From positions 1 to 15,984 of the forward strand of contig CANHIR010000024.1 in the NCBI GenBank assembly GCA_947461015.1: a DNA stretch of 15,984 bases. The letters run 5' to 3'. Positions 1 through 7,431 of the stretch are shown one piece after another. Position 1 is the stretch's first letter, and every line of letters starts with the position of its first letter. Both the position numbers and the translations under genes were made by a program. This DNA comes from Bacteroidota bacterium. Its GTDB lineage: Bacteria; Bacteroidota; Bacteroidia; Chitinophagales; Chitinophagaceae. The notes below the pieces were generated by a model. It was given only the letters and a program-made list of their open reading frames with translations. It searched no databases and was not told the origin of the DNA.

Positions 1-253
1 AAATATTATTGTAGCCATGCAACATGTAAACAAAGCAGGAGAAAGTAAATTATTACCTACTTGTAGTTTGCCACTTACCGGCATTCAATGTGTTAAGAAA
101 ATAGTGACGGAGCTGGCCGTTTTATCGGTGTTGCCCGAAGGAGGATTTAAATTATTAGAACGTGCTCCTGGTGTTTCGGTTGAAACCATAAAAAAAGCCA
201 CCCTGGGCAAACTCATCATTGAAGGTGAGATTCCAGAAATGGCTTTTGATTAG
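1..253 (+). CDS. 3-oxoacid CoA-transferase subunit B, C-terminal end (partial)
   Basis: This is the last 83 or so codons of a gene that begins before the window; the frame is open from base 2 and ends at a TAG. The product resembles the C-terminus of the beta subunit of succinyl-CoA:3-oxoacid (or acetate/acetoacetate) CoA-transferase. Seen features are the IVAMQHVNKAGESK stretch, the LPLTG turn, and the typical ending with LAVLSVLPEGGFKL and a final EGEIPEMAF-like tail. The family moves CoA from succinyl-CoA or another acyl-CoA onto acetoacetate in the cytoplasm. Acetoacetate is what fumarylacetoacetase, encoded at 2706-3701, releases, so its place beside the tyrosine pathway makes metabolic sense (inference). 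It converges on hppD with only a 7-base gap and no visible terminator. The acyl-CoA donor cannot be told from this fragment. Confidence 0.85.
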   Translation, partial: NIIVAMQHVNKAGESKLLPTCSLPLTGIQCVKKIVTELAVLSVLPEGGFKLLERAPGVSVETIKKATLGKLIIEGEIPEMAFD

Positions 254-260
254 ATTATTT

Positions 261-1370
261 TTAAAGGTTGCCTCTCAAATCTTGCTCTCTTTCCAATGCT
301 TCAAATAAAGCTTTGAAATTACCTGCACCAAATGATTTAGCACCTTTTCTTTGGATGATTTCAAAAAATAATGTTGGCCTATCTTCAACGGGCTTCGTAA
401 ATATTTGCAATAAATATCCTTCCTCATCTCTATCTACCAAGATACCTAATTTTTTAAGTGGCTCCACATCCTCATCAATGGGGCCTATTCTATCGAGTAA
501 GTCATCATAATAAGTAGAAGGTATATTTAAAAATTCCACACCACGGCTACTGAGTTGCGTAACTGTATCAACAATATTGTCTGTGGCAATAGCAATATGT
601 TGTACACCTGCATCTTTGTAAAAATCCAAATACTCCTCCACCTGTGATTTCTTTTTGCCTTCTGCTGGCTCGTTAATAGGAAACTTAACAAATCCATTTC
701 CATTACTCATTACCTTACTCATTAGTGCCGAGTATTCGGTTGAAATTTGTTTGTCATCAAATGTCAAAATATTTTTAAAACCCATTACCTCTTCATAAAA
801 ACTAACCCAAGTATTCATTTGATTCCAACCCACATTGCCTACGCAATGATCAATGTACTTAAGCCCTACAGATGTTGGGTTGTAGCTATTTTCTAATTTT
901 CTAAACCCAGGCATAAAGATACCCTTGTAATTTTTTCTTTCAACAAATAAGTGCACCGTATCTCCATAAATATGAATACCACTCATTCTTATTTCACCAT
1001 CCTCGTCTTGAATTGTATGAGGTTGCATATAAGGCTTTGCTCCTCTTTTTACGGTTTGCTCAAATGCATCATACGCGTCCGCAACAGTAAGCGCGATTGC
1101 CTTTACCCCATCACCATGCTTATGAACATGTGCTGCAATTTCAGAGTCTGAATGCAATGGTGTGGTTAAAATTAATCTCACTTTATCTTGCATTAAAACA
1201 TAAGATACTTTTTCCTTGTCTCCTGTTTCTGGCCCACTGTATGCATAATTTTGATAACCAAATGCCGTTTTATAATAATGCGCTGCTTGTTTTGCATTGC
1301 CCACATAAAATTCTACATAATCGGTTCCTAATAAGGGTAAAAAATCTTGATACATTTCTTTGCTTTCCAT
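261..1370 (-). CDS. hppD: 4-hydroxyphenylpyruvate dioxygenase
   Basis: Non-haem Fe(II) enzyme that turns 4-hydroxyphenylpyruvate plus O2 into homogentisate and CO2, the second step of tyrosine catabolism. The 369-residue length is normal. It has two vicinal-oxygen-chelate (glyoxalase-like) halves: an N-terminal one starting at TDYVEFYVGNAKQAA (about residues 17-31) and a catalytic one from about 170. The iron ligands are readable as H175 (in YIDHCVGNV), H258 (in VQHIAIATDN) and E337 (in TLFFEIIQRKG). The C-terminal GAGNFKALFEALEREQ helix is typical of the family and gates the active site. It lies 37 bases downstream of hmgA on the same strand and shows no promoter box of its own, so it is probably co-transcribed from the hmgA promoter. 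Confusion with 4-hydroxymandelate synthase is possible in this superfamily but unlikely, given the pathway neighbours. Confidence 0.95.
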   Translation of the reverse strand: MESKEMYQDFLPLLGTDYVEFYVGNAKQAAHYYKTAFGYQNYAYSGPETGDKEKVSYVLMQDKVRLILTTPLHSDSEIAAHVHKHGDGVKAIALTVADAYDAFEQTVKRGAKPYMQPHTIQDEDGEIRMSGIHIYGDTVHLFVERKNYKGIFMPGFRKLENSYNPTSVGLKYIDHCVGNVGWNQMNTWVSFYEEVMGFKNILTFDDKQISTEYSALMSKVMSNGNGFVKFPINEPAEGKKKSQVEEYLDFYKDAGVQHIAIATDNIVDTVTQLSSRGVEFLNIPSTYYDDLLDRIGPIDEDVEPLKKLGILVDRDEEGYLLQIFTKPVEDRPTLFFEIIQRKGAKSFGAGNFKALFEALEREQDLRGNL

Positions 1371-1407
1371 GGATGTTCTTTATATTTAATTTTTTTATCT
1401 ATCTTTT

Positions 1408-2574
1408 TTATTCGATGTTATGTTGCCAACTCTTGTGATAATTTTCATCTTCAATTAACAAGGCCTCTTCTGTGATCATTAATGGTTTAAAAGGGTCAAT
1501 CATCACTGCTAATTCATCTGTTTTTTCTTTACCAATAGATTTTTCAACGCTGCCTGGATGCGGGCCGTGAGGGATGCCTCCAGGATGTAATGTAATTTGT
1601 CCTTGTACTACCGATTTTCTGCTCATAAAATCACCATCAACATAATACAACACTTCATCACTGTCTACATTACTGTGATTATAGGGTGCAGGTATGGCTT
1701 CTGGATGGTAATCATACTTACGAGGCACAAACGAACAAATCACAAAATTGTGTGCTTCAAAAGTTTGGTGCACTGGTGGCGGCTGATGTACCCTTCCTGT
1801 GATGGGTTCAAAATTATGAATTGAAAAAGCCCATGGATAATGATATCCATCCCAACCGATAAAATCAAAAGGATGGGTACCATACGTATATGGATATATT
1901 AAACCTTGTTTTTTAATTAATATTTTATAATCACCTTCCCTATCAAAAGTTGCTAAATCAACTGGTCTTCTTATATCACGTTCGCAAAATGGCGCGTGTT
2001 CCATTAACTGTCCAAACTGGTTTTGATAACGCTTCGGAAAACGAATTGGACTATAACTTTCAATAATAAATAATCTGTTATTTTCATCATCGAATTCCAT
2101 TTGATAAATAGTGCCTCTCGGAACCACTAAATAATCGCCGTACGAAAATTTAATTTTTCCAAATCCCGTTTTTAAAGTGCCCGTCCCTTTATGTATAAAA
2201 ATTACTTCGTCGGCTTGACTATTTTTATAAAAATAATCCGTCATTGAATGTCTTGGTGCTGCTAAAGAAATTTGCAAATCTGCATTCACTAAAACGGGTT
2301 TTCTGCTTTTTAAATAATCATCTTCTGGTTTAATGTTAAAACCCAACAAACTAGTATGTCGTAAATGTTTTTCTTTCGCAATTTTTGGCTCAACCGAATA
2401 GGGCTCCCCTAATGCTTTAACAATAGTAGGTGGATGTGTATGATATACTAATGAGTACATACCCGAAAAGCCTTCGGTAGAAACTAATTCTTCGGCATAC
2501 AATTTTCCATTAGGTTGTCTAAATACGGTATGTCTTTTTGCGGGAATCTTTCCCAATGTGTGGTATATTGGCAT
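1408..2574 (-). CDS. hmgA: homogentisate 1,2-dioxygenase
   Basis: Cupin-fold Fe(II) dioxygenase that opens the ring of homogentisate to give maleylacetoacetate. At 388 residues it is shorter than the classical enzymes of about 440 residues but keeps the family core. Recognisable pieces are PVHQTFEAHNFVICSFVPR (about 267-285), a candidate iron site at H300 and E307 in YNHSNVDSDEV, and H336 in GGIPHGPHPG. The H300-E307 spacing is one residue longer than in the human enzyme, so the ligand assignment is by motif rather than strict alignment. It is the first gene of an apparent hmgA-hppD operon. Upstream there is a 131-base divergent region shared with the fumarylacetoacetase gene, holding a TAGTATTG promoter-like box and a 26-bp element also present before the phenylalanine hydroxylase gene. 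Confidence 0.93.
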   Translation of the reverse strand: MPIYHTLGKIPAKRHTVFRQPNGKLYAEELVSTEGFSGMYSLVYHTHPPTIVKALGEPYSVEPKIAKEKHLRHTSLLGFNIKPEDDYLKSRKPVLVNADLQISLAAPRHSMTDYFYKNSQADEVIFIHKGTGTLKTGFGKIKFSYGDYLVVPRGTIYQMEFDDENNRLFIIESYSPIRFPKRYQNQFGQLMEHAPFCERDIRRPVDLATFDREGDYKILIKKQGLIYPYTYGTHPFDFIGWDGYHYPWAFSIHNFEPITGRVHQPPPVHQTFEAHNFVICSFVPRKYDYHPEAIPAPYNHSNVDSDEVLYYVDGDFMSRKSVVQGQITLHPGGIPHGPHPGSVEKSIGKEKTDELAVMIDPFKPLMITEEALLIEDENYHKSWQHNIE

Positions 2575-2579
2575 AAATT

Positions 2580-2605
2580 AGATTTTCAAGCACCACAATA
2601 CTAAC
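2580..2605 (-). promoter_or_regulatory. Shared tyrosine-island element, hmgA copy
   Basis: Read on the minus strand, this is GTTAGTATT, six variable bases, CTTG, one base, AAATCT. It matches a second copy at 6320-6345 before the phenylalanine hydroxylase gene at 21 of 26 positions, in the same orientation toward the gene, ending 5 bases from the hmgA start codon. It contains TAGTATTG (2596-2603), a 7/8 match to the Bacteroidota -7 box TAnnTTTG. No clear -33 TTTG is seen at the right distance here, which would fit a promoter that depends on an activator (inference). Confidence 0.5.
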
Positions 2606-2635
2606 AATTATTAGCAAAAAATAAAATATTATTTT

Positions 2636-2643
2636 TAACTTTG
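2636..2643 (+). promoter_or_regulatory. Candidate -7 box for fumarylacetoacetase operon
   Basis: TAACTTTG is an exact match to the Bacteroidota -7 consensus TAnnTTTG and would place the transcript start near 2650, leaving a 5' leader of about 55 bases before the ATG at 2706. No convincing -33 TTTG is found 17-19 bases upstream; that stretch is A/T only. It is divergent to the hmgA promoter, about 33 bases from it. The leader shows no strong hairpin. Confidence 0.4.
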
Positions 2644-2705
2644 AAGCGTTAGGCTAAAAAAGCTCAGTTTTTTGAATGAATTATATCATAAAATATTGAT
2701 AATCA

Positions 2706-3701
2706 ATGAAATTAGTTAGTTATTTACAAAACGGAGACCTTACATTAGGGGCCATTGTTAATGCGCAATTATATTGCCTTAAAGCGGTTAATGAAGCACT
2801 CCCTACCGATATCATTGCTTTCCTACAAATGGGCGACCAAGTAATGCTAGAAACCGAAAAAAAGCTATTAAAAATGGTGGAAGCGGATGGTTTGATTGCT
2901 CCGGTGAATGATTATCGTTTATTGGCACCCGTACCGCATCCAACTTCTTGTAGAGATGGATATGCTTTTAGACAACATGTAGAAGCTGCCAGAAGAAACA
3001 GAGGTGTTGAAATGATTAAAGCGTTTGACGAATATCCAATTTTTTATTTTACCAACCACAATGCAGTGCAAGGACCTGGTGATATCTATTGCATGCCGGA
3101 TCATTTTCAGCAACTTGACTTTGAATTAGAAGTTGCCATTGTTATTGGAAAAGAAGGGAGAAATATAAAAGCAAAAGATGCAGATGCCTATATCGCAGGC
3201 TTTACCATTATGAATGATCTGAGTGCAAGAAAATTACAAATGGAAGAAATGCTTTTAAACTTAGGGCCAGCAAAAGGAAAGGATTTCTCAACTGTAATTG
3301 GCCCTTGGCTGGTTACCCCCAATGAATTAAGCGCTTATTTAGTTCCAGCAAAACAAGGACATGTAGGTAATAATTATGATTTATCCATGAAGTGCTGGGT
3401 AAACGACAAATTAGTTTCCGCAGGAAATGTAAAAGATATGGACTGGACATTTGCTGAAATTATAGAAAGATGTTCTTATGGCGTTACCATTTTCCCTGGT
3501 GATGTGATTGGTTCTGGAACAGTGGGTACTGGATGCTTCTTGGAATTAAATGGAACCGGCAAATTACATAATCCAGCCTACGAATCGCAATGGTTGCAGG
3601 CAAATGATACTGTTAAAATGACCATCGACGGCCTTGGCACCCTAGTTAATACCATCAAGGCCGAAGCAACCGATTGGTCTATCTTAGCACAAAAAAAATA
3701 A
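2706..3701 (+). CDS. fumarylacetoacetase (fumarylacetoacetate hydrolase family)
   Basis: Hydrolyses fumarylacetoacetate to fumarate and acetoacetate, the last step of the homogentisate pathway. The 331-residue protein has an N-terminal cap of about 75 residues and then the FAH fold. D84 and H91 in RDGYAFRQHVEAARR match in spacing the active-site Asp126 and His133 of the mammalian enzyme. E140, E142 (in LDFELEVAIVIG) and D171 (in MNDLSARKLQ) match the divalent-metal ligands. GPWLVTP and GTVGTGCFLELNG are other family signatures. It starts a plus-strand pair with the flavin reductase gene 17 bases downstream, and is divergent from hmgA. FAH-family members also act on other beta-diketo acids, so substrate rests on the neighbours. 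Since no maleylacetoacetate isomerase is nearby, it might also accept the cis isomer (inference). Confidence 0.88.
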   Translation: MKLVSYLQNGDLTLGAIVNAQLYCLKAVNEALPTDIIAFLQMGDQVMLETEKKLLKMVEADGLIAPVNDYRLLAPVPHPTSCRDGYAFRQHVEAARRNRGVEMIKAFDEYPIFYFTNHNAVQGPGDIYCMPDHFQQLDFELEVAIVIGKEGRNIKAKDADAYIAGFTIMNDLSARKLQMEEMLLNLGPAKGKDFSTVIGPWLVTPNELSAYLVPAKQGHVGNNYDLSMKCWVNDKLVSAGNVKDMDWTFAEIIERCSYGVTIFPGDVIGSGTVGTGCFLELNGTGKLHNPAYESQWLQANDTVKMTIDGLGTLVNTIKAEATDWSILAQKK

Positions 3702-3718
3702 TCGAATAAAAAACTTTC

Positions 3719-4558
3719 ATGCTTACATTAGATACCAATAAACTAAGCGTACAAGAAATACAACAATATTTGCAATATGCGATAGCGCCTAGGCCCATCT
3801 GCTTTGCATCTACCATTGACTTAGCAGGAAATGTGAACTTAAGTCCATTTAGTTTCTTCAATATATTTAGCATGAACCCGCCAATTTGTATTTTCTCTCC
3901 ATCCAGAAGAGTAAGAGATAATACAACGAAGCATACCCTTGAGAATATTAAAGAAGTGCCAGAATGTGTTATTAATATTGTAAACTATAATATGGTGCAG
4001 CAAGTGTCTTTATCTAGCTGTGATTATCCTAAAGGAACAAATGAATTTACAAAAGCAGGATTTACAGCATTAGCTTCCGAACTTGTAAAACCACCTAGGG
4101 TTGCCGAATCCCCTATTCAGCTTGAATGTATTGTGCAAGAAGTGATTACATTAGGAGCACAAGCAGGTGCTGGCAATTTAGTACTTGCAGAAATTAAAAA
4201 AATTCATTTACATGAATCTATCCTGGATGCAAGCCAACATATTGATCAAGCAAAATTGGATTTAGTAGCAAGACTTGGTGGAGACTGGTATGCAAGAATT
4301 ACCGAAGCAAATTTATTTAAAGTAGAAAAGCCAAATACTAAATTAGGCATTGGATTCGATCAGCTACCAAAAGCGATTATGGAGAGTAGTTTACTTACCC
4401 CTAACGAAAAAGCACAACTAGCAAATATAAATATTGCCCCTGTATTGAATAACTCAGTAGGATTCAATTTATCTTCAGAAAAAATACAGCAAATCAAAGC
4501 AGCTCTTTCTAACAATGAAACTGAACTTGCTTGGACTATTATTCAAACTTCAGTTTAG
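3719..4558 (+). CDS. flavin reductase family protein (FMN-binding split barrel)
   Basis: The 279-residue protein carries the flavin reductase-like fold in its first 190 residues: YAIAPRPICFASTID (about 20-34) followed by NVNLSPFSFFNIFSMNPP (about 39-55), the usual FMN-contact region, and PECVINIVN (about 81-89). Members bind FMN and use NAD(P)H to reduce flavin or other electron acceptors in the cytoplasm. The C-terminal 80 or so residues are not recognisable. It follows the fumarylacetoacetase gene by 17 bases, so the two are probably one transcript, and its last 20 bases overlap the end of the converging phenylalanine hydroxylase gene. No enzyme of the classical homogentisate route needs free reduced flavin, so its role is open. 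Keeping an iron dioxygenase reduced or supporting pterin recycling are guesses. Confidence 0.8.
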   Translation: MLTLDTNKLSVQEIQQYLQYAIAPRPICFASTIDLAGNVNLSPFSFFNIFSMNPPICIFSPSRRVRDNTTKHTLENIKEVPECVINIVNYNMVQQVSLSSCDYPKGTNEFTKAGFTALASELVKPPRVAESPIQLECIVQEVITLGAQAGAGNLVLAEIKKIHLHESILDASQHIDQAKLDLVARLGGDWYARITEANLFKVEKPNTKLGIGFDQLPKAIMESSLLTPNEKAQLANINIAPVLNNSVGFNLSSEKIQQIKAALSNNETELAWTIIQTSV

Positions 4559-6308
4559 CATCTATTATTTTTAAGCCGTCCTTGATTAATTTTGAATAAG
4601 CTGGATAAGCATTAGACTGTGATTTCAAATACGCCCTTAATTCAGTAGCCAACGCTTGTTGAGTTGATATGGTGTCAGCCAATTCTAATAACTCCATTGC
4701 CCCAAGCCAATCTGTTTCAAAATCATGTTTAATACTTTGCCAAACTTGATTCAACGTGTCGTCCGGCTTTCCTTGTTCTCTATAGGTCCTAATTTGTTTA
4801 AATAAGGATTGATATTGCAAGTCCTTAGCTGTATATTTTTGTTGATGCGTGGGCTGTTCAGAAACATACAATTGATCTTCAAATACATTTTTATCTGCCG
4901 TTCCGTTGAATACAGAAACAATCGTATCTCCAATAGCCATATCAAACATGCCCCATGCTGGTTCAAAAAATACTTGCCCGTCCTTATCTGTTACTTTACA
5001 ATCTACAAAACTTAATATGACAAGTTTATCTTCCATAAAGGTTTGACTGACTAATTTTCCTTCTACCAAAATACCATTTTCAAAAGTCAATGCAATTACA
5101 TTATTTACCATAATACCTGCTGCTAAAAGATCTGATATAGTGTAGTCCTCTAATGACTTGTTCGCATCCTTTAATTTCCCAACAGGCGATCCAAATCCAT
5201 GTGCGTGATAATGTACATCATGTCCTTGCAATAATTTATCATTAAAAGCAAGTGAACTTGGACCTGTAGTATTAATATATTTGATTGCTTGATTATCATC
5301 TGTATACACTTTACTAAACACTCCAGATACTTGCAATCCGGAACTAAATACTGCTGTACAAATATTTTTACATTCAATGGCCTTTGATATACCTTCAAGT
5401 CCACCAACCCTGTAAGCCATTGTTTTCTCAAACTGTTCAAGTACATCAATTAAGTTCTGAAAAGTAGGGGTAACAAAAAGTTGCGGTTGTTCTTTTGTAA
5501 TATCATATCCATAGCTTAATGCATCTATGGTGTATTCAATTTTTTTAACCTTAGGATCCATGCATGAGGCACTTTCACCAATAGACGAAAGTAAACCTGC
5601 TCCGTAAATTTTTGGTTGCTCAATGGAACCAATCAAGCCATACTCTACTGTCCACCATTGAAGTCTACTTAATAAAGCCATTTCGGAAGGAGCTCCTAAA
5701 TTTTGTTGATTGTATAAAACCAAAGCTTCAGCTTCCGCTAATTTTTGTTGGTCTACATTGGGCATTTCCTTTAAAATAGAAAGTGCTCTGATAGATTCAT
5801 ACAAAGCATAATCCTTAGAAGAAAACAATGCTTTAGTTCCTAACTTACCTAAATAACTCAAATACTTATTGTAATTGGCATCACTTATAATTGGTGCATG
5901 CCCCGCAGATTCATGAATGATGTCTGGTGCCGATGTGTATTCAATATGTTCTAGTTGTCTGATATCGGCTGCAATAACTAAAACCCTATATGCTTGAAAT
6001 TCCATAAAAGCTGCTGGTGGAATAAACCCATCTACTGTTACTGCTCCCCAACCTATAAGAGTTAATGCATCATTTATTTCTTGTAAACTTGGAATTTTCT
6101 CAATAGTAAGTCCTGCTTTCTTAAGGCCGGGTATGTATGGATAATAAGCTACATTTTTTAAATAACTATAATTCTGACGCATTACATATCGCCAAACTGC
6201 ATGATCAACAGGTGTGTACTTTTCATATACTTGAGGCACGATATACTTTCTTAGATGCAATGGTAAATTTGCTACTTGTGCGTTTTTATAGTCAAAAAAG
6301 GTACTCAT
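4539..6308 (-). CDS. phenylalanine 4-monooxygenase, long Bacteroidota form
   Basis: Pterin-dependent non-haem iron hydroxylase that should convert phenylalanine to tyrosine and feed the pathway to its left. The catalytic domain spans about residues 20-265. The iron triad is readable as H132 and H137 in PDIIHESAGHAPI and E222 in LQWWTVEYGL; VDHAVWRYVMRQ (34-45) is the conserved entry helix. At 589 residues it is about twice the size of simple bacterial PhhA. There is an insertion of roughly 45 residues between H137 and E222 compared with the animal enzymes, and a C-terminal part of about 320 residues of unknown fold that carries H363, H366, H368 and H370 in one cluster. No ACT domain is seen. 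A promoter with good -33 and -7 boxes lies upstream. Tyrosine or tryptophan hydroxylase activity is less likely given the neighbours. Confidence 0.85.
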   Translation of the reverse strand: MSTFFDYKNAQVANLPLHLRKYIVPQVYEKYTPVDHAVWRYVMRQNYSYLKNVAYYPYIPGLKKAGLTIEKIPSLQEINDALTLIGWGAVTVDGFIPPAAFMEFQAYRVLVIAADIRQLEHIEYTSAPDIIHESAGHAPIISDANYNKYLSYLGKLGTKALFSSKDYALYESIRALSILKEMPNVDQQKLAEAEALVLYNQQNLGAPSEMALLSRLQWWTVEYGLIGSIEQPKIYGAGLLSSIGESASCMDPKVKKIEYTIDALSYGYDITKEQPQLFVTPTFQNLIDVLEQFEKTMAYRVGGLEGISKAIECKNICTAVFSSGLQVSGVFSKVYTDDNQAIKYINTTGPSSLAFNDKLLQGHDVHYHAHGFGSPVGKLKDANKSLEDYTISDLLAAGIMVNNVIALTFENGILVEGKLVSQTFMEDKLVILSFVDCKVTDKDGQVFFEPAWGMFDMAIGDTIVSVFNGTADKNVFEDQLYVSEQPTHQQKYTAKDLQYQSLFKQIRTYREQGKPDDTLNQVWQSIKHDFETDWLGAMELLELADTISTQQALATELRAYLKSQSNAYPAYSKLIKDGLKIIDAKLKFE

Positions 6309-6319
6309 ATAAATAGGTA

Positions 6320-6345
6320 AGATTTACAAGTGCAATAATACTAAC
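6320..6345 (-). promoter_or_regulatory. Shared tyrosine-island element, phenylalanine hydroxylase copy
   Basis: Second copy of the element seen at 2580-2605: GTTAGTATT, six bases, CTTG, one base, AAATCT on the minus strand, 21 of 26 identical. Weaker similarity continues for nine more bases upstream (6346-6354 against 2606-2614, 5 of 9). It ends 11 bases before the start codon and overlaps the -7 box, so a bound protein here would affect transcription start (inference). Confidence 0.5.
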
Positions 6346-6364
6346 TAATGATAGTTTTTTCAAA
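6336..6364 (-). promoter_or_regulatory. Candidate promoter of phenylalanine hydroxylase gene
   Basis: On the minus strand a TTTG (6361-6364) is followed after 17 bases by TAGTATTA (6336-6343), a 6/8 match to TAnnTTTG. The spacing suits the Bacteroidota primary sigma factor. The transcript would have a leader of about 20-25 bases. An 8-bp inverted repeat, ATTCATAT at 6383-6390 and ATATGAAT at 6409-6416, lies just upstream and could be either an operator or chance in AT-rich DNA. Confidence 0.5.
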
Positions 6365-6459
6365 TAATCATTTTAACCACTTATTCATATCGGATCTGAG
6401 ATGGGGTTATATGAATTAGGCATTAAACTTCAGGCAGCAACGCTGGCAAAGCTTACTAT

Positions 6460-7371
6460 TTATTGTTCCTTTAATTTAAGCTTCGTAAATACCTGTAAAT
6501 GAGGCAAAGCAAGCACAGAAAGGCTAATAAATAGCAGTGTAAATATCCCTGAAGAGTCCTTACTATTCAGGGTTAAAAATGTAATGTAGGCAAATCCAAA
6601 CCAGGCCATAATGGAAAAAGGCAAGGCTTTAAAAAGTAACCCGCCCCAGCCAGTAAGGGTATTGGCTATTTTAAAATTAATCCTGATTTTGTCAAACGAA
6701 AGGATGGAATGCCAAAATCCAAAATAAAAGGTAAAGCTAATCCAAAGTGGCATGTATAAAACAAAAAATATGAGCAACAAGGTTTGTAATAATGAGTAGA
6801 AGTAATTATTCTTTTTTGAAAAGAAATAGTCTTTATAAAAAAATAGCAGGCCATACACAGTAGCGATGGTAACTAAAGTAAAAGGATAAATTTTTTGAGC
6901 CAACTGTACTAAAAATTCTTTTTGTATAGACGACCTCCCCATTTTTAAAAAGATATCCAAGGCAAAGTGAATGTTCTTGGTTAGTAAAAACAAAATCCAT
7001 GCAAAACCAAGTAAAGTAAAAATAAACTTATGTAAAAAAAGTGTTGATTTACCCATCCAATCCATTTCGCCAAAATGATAAGCAGTTATGATAATAAAAA
7101 TAATTAATGCGAGTATTGGGAAAAAATACCAAATGCCGGCATACAATAAAATATTAGCCAGGTATTTGATTAAAAAGATATTTTGATGCTTATCCGTTTT
7201 TTGTAAATGCTGATCAATATACAAATCCAATGCACCATGTGGTACACCAAATAATATAAGTATAAAAATTAAAAAAGAAATTTGAGTAGTAGCACTGGGT
7301 GTAAAAAAAAGTTCAACAAGGTATAATACAAGCGCAAATAACATTAAATAGGATCTTAACTTTATTTGCAT
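6460..7371 (-). CDS. blh: Brp/Blh family beta-carotene 15,15'-dioxygenase
   Basis: Integral membrane oxygenase that splits beta-carotene at its centre into two retinals, supplying the chromophore of the rhodopsin encoded just upstream. The 303 residues are very hydrophobic with about eight to nine membrane segments. Four family motifs each hold a histidine: H45 in FGVPHGALD, H99 in AYHFGEMDW, H221 in GFWHSILSF and H291 in LALPHLQVF; these fit the iron-binding histidines known for the family. The start lies only 12 bases after the T-run of an intrinsic terminator that closes the rhodopsin gene. It must therefore be expressed by read-through, by processing, or from a promoter inside the rhodopsin gene (inference). 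No strong terminator follows; only an imperfect hairpin near 6433-6447 with no T-run. Confidence 0.92.
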   Translation of the reverse strand: MQIKLRSYLMLFALVLYLVELFFTPSATTQISFLIFILILFGVPHGALDLYIDQHLQKTDKHQNIFLIKYLANILLYAGIWYFFPILALIIFIIITAYHFGEMDWMGKSTLFLHKFIFTLLGFAWILFLLTKNIHFALDIFLKMGRSSIQKEFLVQLAQKIYPFTLVTIATVYGLLFFYKDYFFSKKNNYFYSLLQTLLLIFFVLYMPLWISFTFYFGFWHSILSFDKIRINFKIANTLTGWGGLLFKALPFSIMAWFGFAYITFLTLNSKDSSGIFTLLFISLSVLALPHLQVFTKLKLKEQ

Positions 7372-7382
7372 AATTAGATATT

Positions 7383-7414
7383 AAAAAAAATGGGGCAAGA
7401 AAATTCTTGCCCCA
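7383..7414 (-). terminator. Intrinsic terminator between rhodopsin and blh
   Basis: A perfect 10-bp stem, TGGGGCAAGA (7391-7400) paired with TCTTGCCCCA (7405-7414), closes a 4-base loop. Read on the minus strand it is followed at once by eight T residues (7383-7390). This is the most G+C-rich hairpin noticed in the window and has all features of a Rho-independent terminator. It begins 17 bases after the rhodopsin stop and ends 11 bases before the blh start codon. Confidence 0.9.
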
Positions 7415-7431
7415 TGCTAAAACCAATTGTA

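Noticed and set aside
1097..1438. A 113-codon plus-strand frame opposite hppD
   Set aside because: It is antisense to a clear dioxygenase gene, rich in Cys, His and Leu as expected of a complementary frame, and resembles no protein family I know.
6383..6416. Inverted repeat ATTCATAT/ATATGAAT between blh and the phenylalanine hydroxylase promoter
   Set aside because: The arms are A/T-rich, only 8 bp long and 18 bases apart, so chance is a fair explanation; mentioned with the promoter but not called on its own.
6433..6447. Hairpin GGCAGC/GCTGGC downstream of blh as a terminator
   Set aside because: One mismatch in the stem and no T-run on the minus strand, so an intrinsic terminator cannot be supported.
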